Made by a program: the position numbers and the translations under genes | Source: Megasphaera hutchinsoni | GTDB taxonomy: Bacteria > Bacillota > Negativicutes > Veillonellales > Megasphaeraceae | Reading direction: 5' to 3' | Assembly (NCBI RefSeq): GCF_001553405.1 | Contig: NZ_KQ960940.1 | Location: 2,608-66,607 of the forward strand | DNA: 64,000 nt | The notes under the pieces: model-generated | The model's input: the letters and a program-made list of their open reading frames with translations, nothing else | Databases searched by the model: none | What the model was told of the DNA's origin: nothing | In this document: piece by piece, positions 33,430 to 43,810 of the stretch | Layout of the letters: each line of letters begins with the position of its first letter | Numbering within the stretch: the first letter of the stretch is position 1

Positions 33430-36400
33430 ATGCGTTTTCAGAGCAATTTGAAAAAACAACGAATGGGATTATTGTTATCCTGCGCTGTTTCGCTGTGGCT
33501 GACAGCACCACTTATAGGTCAACAAGGGGTAGAAGCAAAAACGGTTTCGACACATGATGTTGTAGTTAAAGCTACGGCAGCGGAAGAAGAAGCGAAATTT
33601 AATTCGCAACAGGTATCTATTATTACGCGGAAAGATATCGAACAGAAACAAGCAAAGACCGTTGAAGATATTATTTTTACACAAACGGGCGTATCCCGTA
33701 CGGTTGATTCTATGGGACGTGTAGGCGTATCCATACGAGGCGCGGAACCGCGGCATACGTTGATTCTTATAGACGGACAGTCCGTTATGGGAGATTTGTC
33801 AAAATACTCCGGACAAATGGATGAAGTCATGCGGATCGGGACAGAAAATGTCGATCATATTGAAGTGATTCAAGGGGCGGCCAGTGCAAAATACGGATCC
33901 GATGCCATCGGCGGCGTTATTAATATCGTTACGAAAAAGGCCACTAAAAAACCGCAAATTCTCTTTAATGCAGAAGGTATGCGTGTTGCTGGTATGAGTG
34001 GAATAGCTCCTTATGCCAATTACTTCTTGCGGGCTGATTCAGGCAAGATAGGTAAAGCACGAGTCGGCGTATACATGAGTAAACGGGATGTGATGCCCGT
34101 ATTGGCAACACGGGAGTGGAAGAAAACCAATTCTATTTTGGTAGGACAAGATAAAAACCAATTTAAACCGAATGCGTTGCGCTTTTATGGTACGGTAAAT
34201 TCCGTCGGGATAACTGGTGCGTATGATGTGTCCGATAATCACAAACTGAATTGGCGAGGCGAACATTATACGGAAGATTTAGAACGCACGATGAAGCATA
34301 CGGATAATGAATTGGAGCCACAGCAAATTTTTCGTCGTAATTCTACACGGGACAGCTATAATGTTGCATGGAACGGTAGAAAAGGAAATACTGATTGGAA
34401 TATAGAAGCAAATTATTCTAAATTACAAGAAGATGACATTTCTTTGATTAATTATTTTGGCAAGTCACAATATGACGGAAAAAATGAATTGCGTTATGTA
34501 GATGATGTTCGTCATCGCCAAACGGATTTAAAGGCAACGGCAAATACACAGGTCAATGATAAGCACTTGCTTTCTTATGGTGTAGGTTATGTGCATGAAT
34601 TTGGCGAAGGTAGTCGGTTAAAATCATCGCCTAATACAAGATATAAATATGTGGATCCCTTTGATTACGATAAAGAATTGTTAGTAGAAAAATTAGATAG
34701 CTTTATGAAAGATGATAATCGTCAAGGGGAATATATTTGGTCTCATTTGCATGACCATAAATTTCAAGAAGACGGTAAAACTTGGGATAAAGATTTTGAA
34801 TACTATGGATATGATGAAAAAAATAAGCAGACGTATAAACCACAATTGACGATTGATGATTATTATAATTATAAGCTTTGGAAGAGCGGGGATATTGACA
34901 GCGAAGTTTATGGCTCCATGTCTGATGAAAAAAAAGATGCGTGGCGTGAGTTGAAAAATCGTTTAGAAAAAGAAAATCATGGAGTTGCACGAGGCAATAT
35001 TGTCGGGGATTATTTTAAGTACGGCATTGAATATGAAGAATATAAGGCGAAAAACTTAGCAACTCAGCCAGAAAAGTGGAAAGATTTGGAAAAGAAAATT
35101 CCTCGTTTAAATGGGAAACGCTTTTTGGAAAATTATTGGGAACGGAATAATCGTATTACCACTGGTTGGGGAACCATAAAAAAATATAATGCTTTTTTAC
35201 AAGATACGATTAAAATTAATGAAAATACGATTTTTATGCCGATTATTCGTGTAGATAACAGCTCGTTGTTTGGTACGCATGTATCCGGAAACATCGGTTT
35301 GACACACAGTATTAATGCCAATCCGCATCGTCGTTTTAAGGTGAACATCGGAACGGGATATACCGAACCGGGGATGGGAGAATTATGGTATAACTGGGAA
35401 ATGTATGGAAGTAATCCCGTAAGTATGAATCGGGCTAAAATGGGATGGTATTGGCGTGGTAATCCGGATTTAAAACCGGAAACATCTATCAATTTTGACA
35501 TGAGTATTGAAGGTGAAAGCAATCGCACATCGGCACGTTTAGGCGTATTCCACAATCGGATAAAAAATTATATGACGGTATATTATACGGGCGAATGGCA
35601 AGATTTTGCTCCCGATTTACGACCGGAAAATAAATGGACCCAAGCACCTGATTTGATTTATAGCTTTAAAAATATAGGTCAAGTTGAAATTACAGGTATA
35701 GAAGCGGAAATCAAGCATCATTTCAATCAACACTGGTCATTAAAAACGGGATGGACCTATTTACATGGAGTCAATAAAAGCGATCCATTGATGCCGAAAC
35801 AATTGCTTGATAAGCCTGTTCATAAGGTGGATATTTCCTTAAACTATGACAATCAACAATCCGGTTGGAGTGGACAATTATGGGGCGATTATTATATTAA
35901 TATGCTCGATAGCCATACGCTTAAAGGCAAGGGAAATTATTGGCCGGATATATTGTCGGAAGTACCGCAAGCAGGAACGAAGAAAACGGTAACGATGTAC
36001 GAGCGAAAAACGTTTGGCACATGGAATGTGATGGTACAAAAAAGAATTTCCCCGGATATGAAAGTATATTTTGGTATTAATAACTTATTTGATCATCGTG
36101 ATGACGATCGGGCAACGCAAGAACGCATGTATCGTTGGGGGATTAATGTGAAATGGGGTGCATCAAAAGGCATTTCGCCGAAAGCTGTTCGTAAAACTTT
36201 AAAACAGACCGTATTGACTGATTTTATTACCCCTGGATTTGTTGAAGATGAAAAAACGGGATTACAGATAGTAGGATCATATCAAACTATTTTCGCTTCT
36301 GTTGGGGGACGAAAGCGAGCTATTCCTCCTTTCCGCAGTAATACGATGGTAGAAAAAAATGCATGGCGTAATCTTAAAAATGCACCGGAACATGGGTTTG

Positions 36401-38631
36401 AACAACGATTGACCGTAGGCGTTAAAGGAAAGTTGTCATCCCATACGTCGATTGATATCCAAGGGAGTCTTTCGGCTTCTGCACAGGTATCGACTAAGTA
36501 TGATATAGCACCATCTCGCGGCTTGACTAAGATGCGTTTAGAAAAGGCCGACGTAACACAACATGCCGGTAAGTGGGATGTTTCGTTAGGTCGTTTGCAA
36601 GAAGTGATGGGGGTAACGGGATATTGGTTCGGTCGTGAATTTGATGGTATCCGTGCCGTATATACGAAACCGCAGACTCAGGTTCGCGTTGGTTTTGGTG
36701 CCTTTGATAAGAGTACGGGTATTCATGATTCAGCGTATACGCATTCGGTGTACACGGAATTCTATCGTCCCCCCACAGCAGCAGAGTTGTTAGGTTTGGG
36801 GTATGGTGATGCCAGTGATACCGATTTAGCTAAACAGACTGAAAAATACGATAAGATTTATAAAGAAAAATATCAACAAGATGTAAAAGCGGGCAAACAG
36901 GTAGATATGTTCTTCTATCAACAATTACGGGATATTTCAGATGAATGGGATGCCTATTTAAAAACAAATCCGCCGAAAGGTCCGGAACGTGATAAAAAAG
37001 AGGCTGTTTTTGTAGAACGCCAGTTAAAATTGGTGAAACGGTTCCAAGAAATTTTAACCCATGCTTATCCGGATGCTTTTTATCAGTATGATAAGAAGAC
37101 GAATACGAAGACATCCAGATTTGTTCCTTTTGAAAGAGATTTGGGTGATGGTACGGATCAGTCCAAGAAGATTTGGATGTATCGGTTGAAAAATAAAAAA
37201 GGTGAATATATCTATCGTGCAGCGACGGATACTGGTGTAGAACCGGGTGTGTTCGATTCTGATATTATTAAAGAGGCTCGGGCAAAAGCAAAGGAAGCAT
37301 TGCAATCATATGCCGGATTGAATTTAAATGATCCGAAGGGGTTGACGATGGTGCATAATCCGGATGGTACGGTTGGTATTGAAGCCTTTAACAAGATGTC
37401 TCCTAAGACCCAAGAAGCCTATAAATTGCTAGCTCGTGCGAATGCGTTAGCTGAGTTGGATAATTACAGTCAAGGCAATTTAAATGATACTGCTGGCATG
37501 TTTAAACGCAATGAAAAAGGGGAATGGTATCAGGATAGAGATGATACTAAGGAATATAGATATGCTGGTAATGGTAAGTCCATAGAAGATGCTGAAGATG
37601 ATGAATGGGTATTAGATGGCGTAGAATCTCATTTAATCGGTCGCCTGGACCAAGATGAGGCGGCGACGACAGAAGCACGGAAGAAATATCCATCGCGAAC
37701 GATGTATAAGTTTGATAATTATGGAGATAAATTGGGTGAGATTTTATATAAGGGGAATTATACCTTGGCTAAAAATAATAGACAAGGCAAAGATAGTATT
37801 TATGACTTACATATGCCCCAGTTTGTGGCAAACTTCTTAGAACAATTGGATAAGACTGTTTTACGAGCTTCCGATAGTGGCTCTCAAGGGCCTCGAGCAG
37901 CTTTGGAAAAACAATTGGGCAGACCGATCAAAACAAAAGGATTGGTTACTCGTAAGGATGTCATTCCGTCTCTTTCACGGGCAGCTTTCTTGCAAGTAAA
38001 ACGACAAATGAATACACGCCTTGGGGTACAAGCGTGGTATTTCCGTGGACAAAATAACACTGCTGAGAAGATGGAATATGCTAAGCAACAAGCTGGTGCG
38101 GCAGAGCAAAATGGAGTTGCTTCATTCACGCAATTAGCTCAAGTTGTGGGTATTGGTGTAAAAGCACAAATCGGATCAGATTTGTCCTTATCTTTTGATT
38201 ATGGTCGTAACTACACTGACTTCGGGCGTTTTATGAACGGTTCGAGTATTTTTGAGCATACGAAAGGCACGGCCGATTTTAGAGTACTTGGCAGAACTGT
38301 CGGTTCTACGCCGTCCTTCTGGGCAGTGAAATTAGCAATGGGGCGTAGTAATATTAATGTGGAAGGTAGCTGGAATGCGTTTGTCGATTATAAGGCATTT
38401 CAACATGGTGCCTTCTTCGGCGGTACCGGCGCGGAAGGTGTGCCGGATCGGTATTTGGATGGCATTCGTAGCTTTACGGTCGGTGCAGGATATGTCCCAA
38501 GAAAGAATGTCTTTTTACAAGGATATTACACTTTTGATGCAAAGGGCATGAAAGCACGGGATACCATTTATGGACCAGAAAACTTCCGGCTTGGTGATTA
38601 TGCACGGGTACAAGTTACATATTTGTTTTAA
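33430..38631 (+). CDS. TonB-dependent receptor fused to a second outer-membrane beta-barrel
   Basis: One frame of 1733 residues. A signal peptide ends near residue 35 ('GVEA|KT'). The TonB plug spans about 40-180 ('EDIIFTQTGVSRTVDSMG', 'SIRGAEPRHTLILIDG', 'EVIQGAASAKYGSDAIGGVINIVTKK'). A first barrel runs to about 912, ending 'MYRWGINVKW', with a large hydrophilic insert at about 396-570. A second, porin-like barrel follows from about 955 to the C-terminal 'ARVQVTYLF', with a 400-residue charged insert at about 1112-1513. TonB receptors are normally 600-1000 residues. Substrate unknown; no transport genes adjoin. GAGGGAATG precedes the start. Confidence 0.85.
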   Translation: MRFQSNLKKQRMGLLLSCAVSLWLTAPLIGQQGVEAKTVSTHDVVVKATAAEEEAKFNSQQVSIITRKDIEQKQAKTVEDIIFTQTGVSRTVDSMGRVGVSIRGAEPRHTLILIDGQSVMGDLSKYSGQMDEVMRIGTENVDHIEVIQGAASAKYGSDAIGGVINIVTKKATKKPQILFNAEGMRVAGMSGIAPYANYFLRADSGKIGKARVGVYMSKRDVMPVLATREWKKTNSILVGQDKNQFKPNALRFYGTVNSVGITGAYDVSDNHKLNWRGEHYTEDLERTMKHTDNELEPQQIFRRNSTRDSYNVAWNGRKGNTDWNIEANYSKLQEDDISLINYFGKSQYDGKNELRYVDDVRHRQTDLKATANTQVNDKHLLSYGVGYVHEFGEGSRLKSSPNTRYKYVDPFDYDKELLVEKLDSFMKDDNRQGEYIWSHLHDHKFQEDGKTWDKDFEYYGYDEKNKQTYKPQLTIDDYYNYKLWKSGDIDSEVYGSMSDEKKDAWRELKNRLEKENHGVARGNIVGDYFKYGIEYEEYKAKNLATQPEKWKDLEKKIPRLNGKRFLENYWERNNRITTGWGTIKKYNAFLQDTIKINENTIFMPIIRVDNSSLFGTHVSGNIGLTHSINANPHRRFKVNIGTGYTEPGMGELWYNWEMYGSNPVSMNRAKMGWYWRGNPDLKPETSINFDMSIEGESNRTSARLGVFHNRIKNYMTVYYTGEWQDFAPDLRPENKWTQAPDLIYSFKNIGQVEITGIEAEIKHHFNQHWSLKTGWTYLHGVNKSDPLMPKQLLDKPVHKVDISLNYDNQQSGWSGQLWGDYYINMLDSHTLKGKGNYWPDILSEVPQAGTKKTVTMYERKTFGTWNVMVQKRISPDMKVYFGINNLFDHRDDDRATQERMYRWGINVKWGASKGISPKAVRKTLKQTVLTDFITPGFVEDEKTGLQIVGSYQTIFASVGGRKRAIPPFRSNTMVEKNAWRNLKNAPEHGFEQRLTVGVKGKLSSHTSIDIQGSLSASAQVSTKYDIAPSRGLTKMRLEKADVTQHAGKWDVSLGRLQEVMGVTGYWFGREFDGIRAVYTKPQTQVRVGFGAFDKSTGIHDSAYTHSVYTEFYRPPTAAELLGLGYGDASDTDLAKQTEKYDKIYKEKYQQDVKAGKQVDMFFYQQLRDISDEWDAYLKTNPPKGPERDKKEAVFVERQLKLVKRFQEILTHAYPDAFYQYDKKTNTKTSRFVPFERDLGDGTDQSKKIWMYRLKNKKGEYIYRAATDTGVEPGVFDSDIIKEARAKAKEALQSYAGLNLNDPKGLTMVHNPDGTVGIEAFNKMSPKTQEAYKLLARANALAELDNYSQGNLNDTAGMFKRNEKGEWYQDRDDTKEYRYAGNGKSIEDAEDDEWVLDGVESHLIGRLDQDEAATTEARKKYPSRTMYKFDNYGDKLGEILYKGNYTLAKNNRQGKDSIYDLHMPQFVANFLEQLDKTVLRASDSGSQGPRAALEKQLGRPIKTKGLVTRKDVIPSLSRAAFLQVKRQMNTRLGVQAWYFRGQNNTAEKMEYAKQQAGAAEQNGVASFTQLAQVVGIGVKAQIGSDLSLSFDYGRNYTDFGRFMNGSSIFEHTKGTADFRVLGRTVGSTPSFWAVKLAMGRSNINVEGSWNAFVDYKAFQHGAFFGGTGAEGVPDRYLDGIRSFTVGAGYVPRKNVFLQGYYTFDAKGMKARDTIYGPENFRLGDYARVQVTYLF

Positions 38632-38661
38632 GTAAACGGTCATGGTAGACGAAAATAAGGT

Positions 38662-38690
38662 TTGACAAGATTTCATGGGTTTGCTATGAT
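38662..38690 (+). promoter_or_regulatory. Promoter of glyQS
   Basis: TTGACA (38662-38667), a 17-base spacer and TATGAT (38685-38690), directly before the T-box leader. Confidence 0.8.
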
Positions 38691-38699
38691 GGAGAAGAC

Positions 38700-38911
38700 A
38701 ATAAAAGTGGCGATGCAGGAGAGTAGTAGGTATCATGTATAGCGAAACGGGATGGTGTAAGCCGTTACGATGCTGAAGGCGCTCTGAAGGCCGAAGCCGG
38801 AAGTTCAGTTGAATGTGTATGGCTTAGTCAAAAAGTGGGTCAATGACCAATGAGGGTGGAACCGCGGGTGTATACTCGTCCCTGTAACACATGGTGTTAC
38901 AGGGACTTTTT
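38700..38911 (+). promoter_or_regulatory. T-box riboswitch controlling glyQS
   Basis: The T-box element GAGGGTGGAACCGCGG lies at 38852-38867. The terminator is GTCCCTGTAACAC/GTGTTACAGGGAC (38878-38906) with an ATG loop and T run. The discriminator position reads UGGA, which pairs with U73 as found in tRNA-Gly. Stem I occupies about 38705-38830; several GGC triplets are present and the exact specifier was not fixed. Confidence 0.92.
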
Positions 38912-38931
38912 GTATGTAGGAGGTAGAGTGG

Positions 38932-39813
38932 ATGAATTTTCAGGATATGATTTTTGCATTGAAGCGTTTTTGGGCCTCCCAAGGGTGCATTATTTATGAA
39001 CCATATGATGTGGAAAAAGGGGCAGGCACGATGAATCCAGCGACATTTTTACGCGTTATTGGACCAGAACCATGGAAGGTTGCATATGTGGAACCGTCAC
39101 GGCGTCCTGCGGATGGTCGGTATGGTGATAATCCGAATCGGTTGTATCAACATCACCAGTTTCAAGTTATTTGTAAACCGTCACCTGATAATATTCAAGA
39201 ATTATATATTAAAAGTTTGGAAGAATTGGGTATTAATCCGAAAGAACATGATATTCGTTTCGTTGAAGATAACTGGGAATCGCCAACACTCGGTGCGTGG
39301 GGATTAGGTTGGGAAGTATGGCTTGATGGCATGGAAATCACGCAGTTCACGTATTTTCAACAAGTGGGTGGCATTGATGTGCATCCAGTGGCATCGGAAA
39401 TTACGTATGGTATGGAACGACTTGCTATGTATATTCAGGGCGTAGAGAATGTATACGATTTGCAGTGGAATGATCAGGTCACGTACGGTGATATTTTCCA
39501 TCAAAATGAGGTGGAACAGTCAACGTATTCTTTTGAACAGAGTGATGCGAAGTTATTGTTTGCGTTATTTGATCAGTTTGAAAGCGAAGCAAAGCGGGTT
39601 GCGGCGGTTGGATTGGTTATTCCAGCATATGATTATGTGTTGAAATGCTCGCATACGTTTAATTTATTGGATGCACGAGGTGCTATCAGTGTGAGTGAAC
39701 GAGCTGCGTTTATTGGTCGTGTACGTGCGATGGCACGGTTATGTGCGAAGACGTATTTGACACAACGTGAAGCGTTAGGCTTTCCGTTGCTTAAGAAGGA
39801 GGAACACAAATGA
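38932..39813 (+). CDS. glyQ: Glycyl-tRNA synthetase alpha subunit
   Basis: Catalytic subunit of the alpha2-beta2 class II enzyme, 293 residues, the family's usual length. '[19 protein letters not shown]' at the N-terminus and '[19 protein letters not shown]' are highly conserved in GlyQ. The class II motif 2 region '[18 protein letters not shown]' and motif 3 '[17 protein letters not shown]' are present. AGGAGG precedes the ATG by 9 bases. It overlaps glyS by four bases (ATGA) for coupled synthesis of the two subunits. Confidence 0.99.
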   Translation: MNFQDMIFALKRFWASQGCIIYEPYDVEKGAGTMNPATFLRVIGPEPWKVAYVEPSRRPADGRYGDNPNRLYQHHQFQVICKPSPDNIQELYIKSLEELGINPKEHDIRFVEDNWESPTLGAWGLGWEVWLDGMEITQFTYFQQVGGIDVHPVASEITYGMERLAMYIQGVENVYDLQWNDQVTYGDIFHQNEVEQSTYSFEQSDAKLLFALFDQFESEAKRVAAVGLVIPAYDYVLKCSHTFNLLDARGAISVSERAAFIGRVRAMARLCAKTYLTQREALGFPLLKKEEHK

Positions 39814-41858
39814 GCAAAGATATGGTATTAGAAATTGGTACAGAAGAAATACCGGCTCATTATATGCCGGGAGCGTTAACGCAAATGGCCGAATTAGCAC
39901 AGCGGTCTTTTCAAGAAGCACATATTTCGTATGGCAATGTGAAAACGTGGGGAACTCCTCGGCGGTTGGTTTTATATGTCACCGACGTAGCTGAATGGCA
40001 AGATGATATTTCGACTGTGCGCAAAGGTCCATCTGTTAAGATTGCCTATGAACAAGACGGAAAACCAACTTCCGCTGCGATTGGGTTTGCTCGTGGTCAG
40101 GGAATTGAGGTAGATAAGTTAGCTGTAGAAGACGGATATATTTTTGCCAAGGTGTTGCATAAGGGAAAAGAAACGGCATTGTTGTTGGGCGATATTTGCA
40201 AGCAAGTGGTTACGGGCTTATCTTTTCCACGTAGCATGCGCTGGGGCGATGGAGAGTTTCGCTTTGTTCGTCCCTTACGGTGGTTGGTGGCTCTTTTTGG
40301 TGATGAGGTTATTCCTTTTGAAGTGGCACGAGTCGTTTCAGGCAATATGAGTAGAGGTCATCGTTTTTTGGGAACGGGCGATTTTCTTATTCCTTCGGCA
40401 AAGGCGTATGAAGAAACGGTGCGGAATAATTTTGTGTTAGTCGATCCGGAAGAACGGAAACAGCGTATTGTGGCAGGATTGGAAGAGATGGCCAAGCAGC
40501 AGGGCGGTATGGTCTTAATGGATGAAGATTTATTAGAAGAAGTGGTGTATTTAGTTGAATATCCGACTGTCCTTTGTGGCACGTTTGATCAAGCTTATTT
40601 ACAGCTTCCTGAAGCGGCCGTTATTACTCCCATGAAAGATCATCAACGGTATTTCCCATTACGTGATGCAGATGGTACCGTGATGAATCGCTTTTTAACT
40701 GTTCGCAATGGTGATGATTTTCATTTGGCAACAGTGCAACATGGGAACGAGCGAGTGTTGCGAGCTAGGTTAGATGATGCGGCATTCTTCTTTGCGGAAG
40801 ATAGGAAAGTACCTTTAGCATCACGAATTGATAAATTAAAGAAAATTGTTTTTCAAGATGGCTTAGGTACATTATATGATAAGTCGCTGCGGTTACAACA
40901 GCTTTGTTATTATTTGAATCATAAACTAGATTTAGGCTTGTCTGATGACGTGTTGCAACGAGCAGCCTTTTTAGCAAAGACCGATTTAGCAACACAAATG
41001 GTCATGGAATTTACGGAATTGCAAGGTGTGATGGGCAAGGAATATGCTCTGCTTGATGGGGAAGATGAAGTTGTAGCGGAAGCGTTGAAGGAACAGTATG
41101 AACCACGGTTTGCTGGTGATGTATTACCCACCACGATGGTAGGAACGGTGTTGAGCTTGGCTGATAAAGTAGATACCATTGTAGGGATGTTTAGTTTAGG
41201 CCATGTACCAACGGGATCACAAGATCCCTTTGCATTACGGCGACAGACCATAGGTGTACTGCATATGCTATTGACATCGGGGTGGAATATTAATTGTCAT
41301 GAAATATTCACGGTCGTATTGGAATTATTGGGTGTAGATGCGGATAAGGCGGCAGCTGTGCAAGCGACTTTACATGATTATTTCCAATTGCGGTTTAAGA
41401 ATATGTTACAAGAAAAAGGGTACGACTACCGTATTTTAGAATGTGTGTCTGAAGCGGATACGTTGAATGTTGTGGATATAGAGAAACGAGCAGCCGCGTT
41501 GACTAAGGTGGATATTATGCAGCAAGAAACGCTTTTACAGGCGTATACGCGGGTGGGCAATATGGTTAAAGAAGAATCGATTATAACCGTAGATCCTACT
41601 TTGTTTGAAACACCCGAAGAAGAAGGGCTGTATCATGTATGCCAAACGTTAGCGAATGCTTTGTCAGCTTGTTATGCTGTATATGATTACGCAGAAGCGT
41701 TGCGTCTATTAGCACGTGGTGTAGAACCAATTCATCAATTTTTAGATCATGTATTGGTTATGCATGACAATCTAGCGGTAAAAGAAAATCGCTTACATCT
41801 GTTGACTTGGGTATATCAGTTGATTCAGCCTTTAGGTGATATTAAACGATTGAGCTAG
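39810..41858 (+). CDS. glyS: Glycyl-tRNA synthetase beta subunit
   Basis: 682 residues, the tRNA-recognising subunit. It opens with '[19 protein letters not shown]' and contains '[25 protein letters not shown]' and '[14 protein letters not shown]', all typical of GlyS. An HD-like region and the C-terminal anticodon-binding helices '[20 protein letters not shown]' follow. It ends with a terminator 9 bases after the stop codon, so the transcript is glyQ-glyS only. Confidence 0.98.
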   Translation: MSKDMVLEIGTEEIPAHYMPGALTQMAELAQRSFQEAHISYGNVKTWGTPRRLVLYVTDVAEWQDDISTVRKGPSVKIAYEQDGKPTSAAIGFARGQGIEVDKLAVEDGYIFAKVLHKGKETALLLGDICKQVVTGLSFPRSMRWGDGEFRFVRPLRWLVALFGDEVIPFEVARVVSGNMSRGHRFLGTGDFLIPSAKAYEETVRNNFVLVDPEERKQRIVAGLEEMAKQQGGMVLMDEDLLEEVVYLVEYPTVLCGTFDQAYLQLPEAAVITPMKDHQRYFPLRDADGTVMNRFLTVRNGDDFHLATVQHGNERVLRARLDDAAFFFAEDRKVPLASRIDKLKKIVFQDGLGTLYDKSLRLQQLCYYLNHKLDLGLSDDVLQRAAFLAKTDLATQMVMEFTELQGVMGKEYALLDGEDEVVAEALKEQYEPRFAGDVLPTTMVGTVLSLADKVDTIVGMFSLGHVPTGSQDPFALRRQTIGVLHMLLTSGWNINCHEIFTVVLELLGVDADKAAAVQATLHDYFQLRFKNMLQEKGYDYRILECVSEADTLNVVDIEKRAAALTKVDIMQQETLLQAYTRVGNMVKEESIITVDPTLFETPEEEGLYHVCQTLANALSACYAVYDYAEALRLLARGVEPIHQFLDHVLVMHDNLAVKENRLHLLTWVYQLIQPLGDIKRLS

Positions 41859-41866
41859 GTTGCTTG

Positions 41867-41905
41867 ATAGCCCCATATATAACGCAAATATGGGGCTATT
41901 CTTTT
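41867..41905 (+). terminator. Terminator of glyQS
   Basis: A perfect 12-bp stem ATAGCCCCATAT/ATATGGGGCTAT with a nine-base loop and TTCTTTTA. It lies inside the open frame upstream of alr, which argues against starts before about 41905 for alr. Confidence 0.85.
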
Positions 41906-41925
41906 ATTTAGGAAGAGAATTTTGT

Positions 41926-43164
41926 GTGTTTTATATAAATTATGAAGAGAAAGAAGCGTGTACTGTGGATAGAAATCTGTCAATTCAGCATTTTATGCAA
42001 CGTCCTGTTTGGGCACAAATAGATTTAGATGCAGCCGCGTTTAATATACGTCAGATTCGTCGTATGGTTGGACCGGATGTGGCGATTATGTCTGTCGTGA
42101 AAGCGAATGCGTATGGGCATGGATCGGTAGAGTTAGCACGGGTGTTTTTGGAGCATGGCGCTGATCGAGTGGCTGTGGCCTGTCTTGGTGAGGCTATCGA
42201 GTTGAGACAAGGGGGAATTACGGGGCGTATTGTTATTTTAGGGCATACCGATGGCAGTCAGGCGGCGGAGTTGGTGAATTATGGTATTGATGTGACGGTT
42301 TTTCGGTATGAAGATGCGCTTGCTTTTTCGCAGGCGGCTGTAGCACAACAACGTATGGTTCATGTTCATATTGCCGTGGATACGGGGATGGGGCGTATTG
42401 GGTATCGACCGGATGCGGCTAGTATTGCCGAGATACAACAAATAGCGATGTTGCCGCATGTTCAGTTAGATAGTGTGTTTACTCATTTTGCCGTATCCGA
42501 TGAAAGTGATGTGGCTTCTATTGAGTATACACAATTGCAATATAAGCGATTACAAGCGTTTTTAGATGAGCTGCGACAAGTGAATATTGTACCGGCGTAT
42601 GTTCATTGCTGTAATAGTGCTGGCGTAGTGTGGGGAAAATCGCTTTTGGCAGGCATGGTGCGTCCGGGAATTTTACAATATGGTTATCATCCATCGGCAA
42701 CGGTACAGGCTACCTCGTTTTGTCCACGTCCCGTCATGTCTTTGCGGGCTTGTATTACCCATATTAAGGTTTTAGAAGCGGGGGAAACGGTTAGTTATGG
42801 ACGGCATTTTCAAGCCAAGGAACAACGAGTAATTGCCACACTGCCGATTGGTTATGCTGATGGGTATCCTCGGGCATTATCTAATCGTGGCGATGTATTA
42901 GTGCGAGGAAAACGAGCAAGGCAGGTAGGGAATATTTGTATGGATCAATGTATGATCGATGTTACGGATATCCCTCAGGTAGCCGTTGGCGATGAGGTTG
43001 TGTTGTTTGGACAGCAAGGTGATGAGTCGGTGCCGTTAGAAGAATTAGCATGTTGTATTGGTACGATTGCACATGAAATTCTTTGCAATATTAATCGCCG
43101 AGTGCCACGTGTGTATGTGCAGGGTGGTGAAGTGGTACGGCGGTTAGAATATTTAGTGGAATAG
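41926..43164 (+). CDS. alr: Alanine racemase
   Basis: PLP enzyme making D-alanine for peptidoglycan. The PLP lysine is in 'SVVKANAYGHG' (Lys59 from this start), the catalytic Tyr in 'ETVSYGRHF', and 'TLPIGYADGYPRAL' follows in the C-terminal domain. The start is uncertain: the frame is open from before the glyQS terminator. GTG 41926 has GGAAGAG eight bases upstream and gives 412 residues. GTG 41965 would give a more usual N-terminus but has a poor ribosome site. The fold type III TIM barrel and beta domain are complete. It is a single-gene unit. Confidence 0.93.
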   Translation: MFYINYEEKEACTVDRNLSIQHFMQRPVWAQIDLDAAAFNIRQIRRMVGPDVAIMSVVKANAYGHGSVELARVFLEHGADRVAVACLGEAIELRQGGITGRIVILGHTDGSQAAELVNYGIDVTVFRYEDALAFSQAAVAQQRMVHVHIAVDTGMGRIGYRPDAASIAEIQQIAMLPHVQLDSVFTHFAVSDESDVASIEYTQLQYKRLQAFLDELRQVNIVPAYVHCCNSAGVVWGKSLLAGMVRPGILQYGYHPSATVQATSFCPRPVMSLRACITHIKVLEAGETVSYGRHFQAKEQRVIATLPIGYADGYPRALSNRGDVLVRGKRARQVGNICMDQCMIDVTDIPQVAVGDEVVLFGQQGDESVPLEELACCIGTIAHEILCNINRRVPRVYVQGGEVVRRLEYLVE

Positions 43165-43350
43165 GGGTATTACTTTTTTACATACGTTATAAAAGGCACA
43201 TGCTAATTTGTAATGTAAAAATGAAAGTGATAATGATATAGTTATATATACGCCTCTATATGAGTTATAATAAAATAAATGAGAAAACGCAGACAATATG
43301 AACGGATAAGATTGTTTTACTTTTCACAAATACGTGGTATACTAAGCATA

Positions 43351-43386
43351 GAAAGAATACCACATTGGAGTGGTATTACCCCTTTC
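43351..43386 (+). promoter_or_regulatory. 5'-leader stem-loop of the DUF805 pair
   Basis: AATACCAC (43356-43363) pairs perfectly with GTGGTATT (43370-43377) over a six-base loop. GAAAG/CTTTC can extend the stem past an ACCCC bulge. A -10-like TATACT lies at 43338-43343. There is no T run, so it is a leader structure, not a terminator. Confidence 0.45.
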
Positions 43387-43421
43387 GGTAGAAAGGCTGG
43401 TAGAAAGTGAGGCGTTACATC

Positions 43422-43790
43422 ATGAAACAAGTACAAGAAGATGTCTATAAACAGAACCAAGGCATGATTACATGTTTTTTCTCTTGTCAAGGTTGCCTTA
43501 GACAAAAACAATATGTTTGGCGAATGATTGCATTGGCATTGGTAGGAATGATTGCATCCAGTTTGATACAAGCACAAGGTATGGATGCGGTTGTTGGTGG
43601 TATATTAGCTATCGTTGCTGGTATTTCGGGGATTACCTTAGGTATTCGCCGGTTTCATGATTTAGGTAAAACCGGTTGGTGGATGATACTGGGAGTGATC
43701 CCTGGCGTTAATATAGGTGTTGTATTATATTTGCTAGGCACATCCGGAATGTATCGTACACAACAATATAGCTTTTCAAAAGTATCTTAA
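43422..43790 (+). CDS. DUF805 membrane protein
   Basis: 122 residues with three hydrophobic spans. The DUF805 hallmark 'RRFHDLGKTGWW' sits between the last two spans, followed by 'ILGVIPGVNIGVVLYLL'. The N-terminal part 'ITCFFSCQGCLRQKQYVWRMI' carries two close cysteines. ATG 43422 is chosen over GTG 43407 because TGAGG lies nine bases before it. Function unknown in the family. It is followed at 20 bases by a second DUF805 gene. Confidence 0.85.
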   Translation: MKQVQEDVYKQNQGMITCFFSCQGCLRQKQYVWRMIALALVGMIASSLIQAQGMDAVVGGILAIVAGISGITLGIRRFHDLGKTGWWMILGVIPGVNIGVVLYLLGTSGMYRTQQYSFSKVS

Positions 43791-43810
43791 ATTACGAGGA
43801 GTGATACGGA

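Noticed and set aside
33430-38631. Splitting the TonB receptor into two genes
   Set aside because: The frame is continuous and no ribosome site or start with a signal peptide appears between the two halves.
41860-41925. N-terminal extension of alanine racemase from 41860
   Set aside because: The extension would run through the glyQS terminator hairpin and has no ribosome site.
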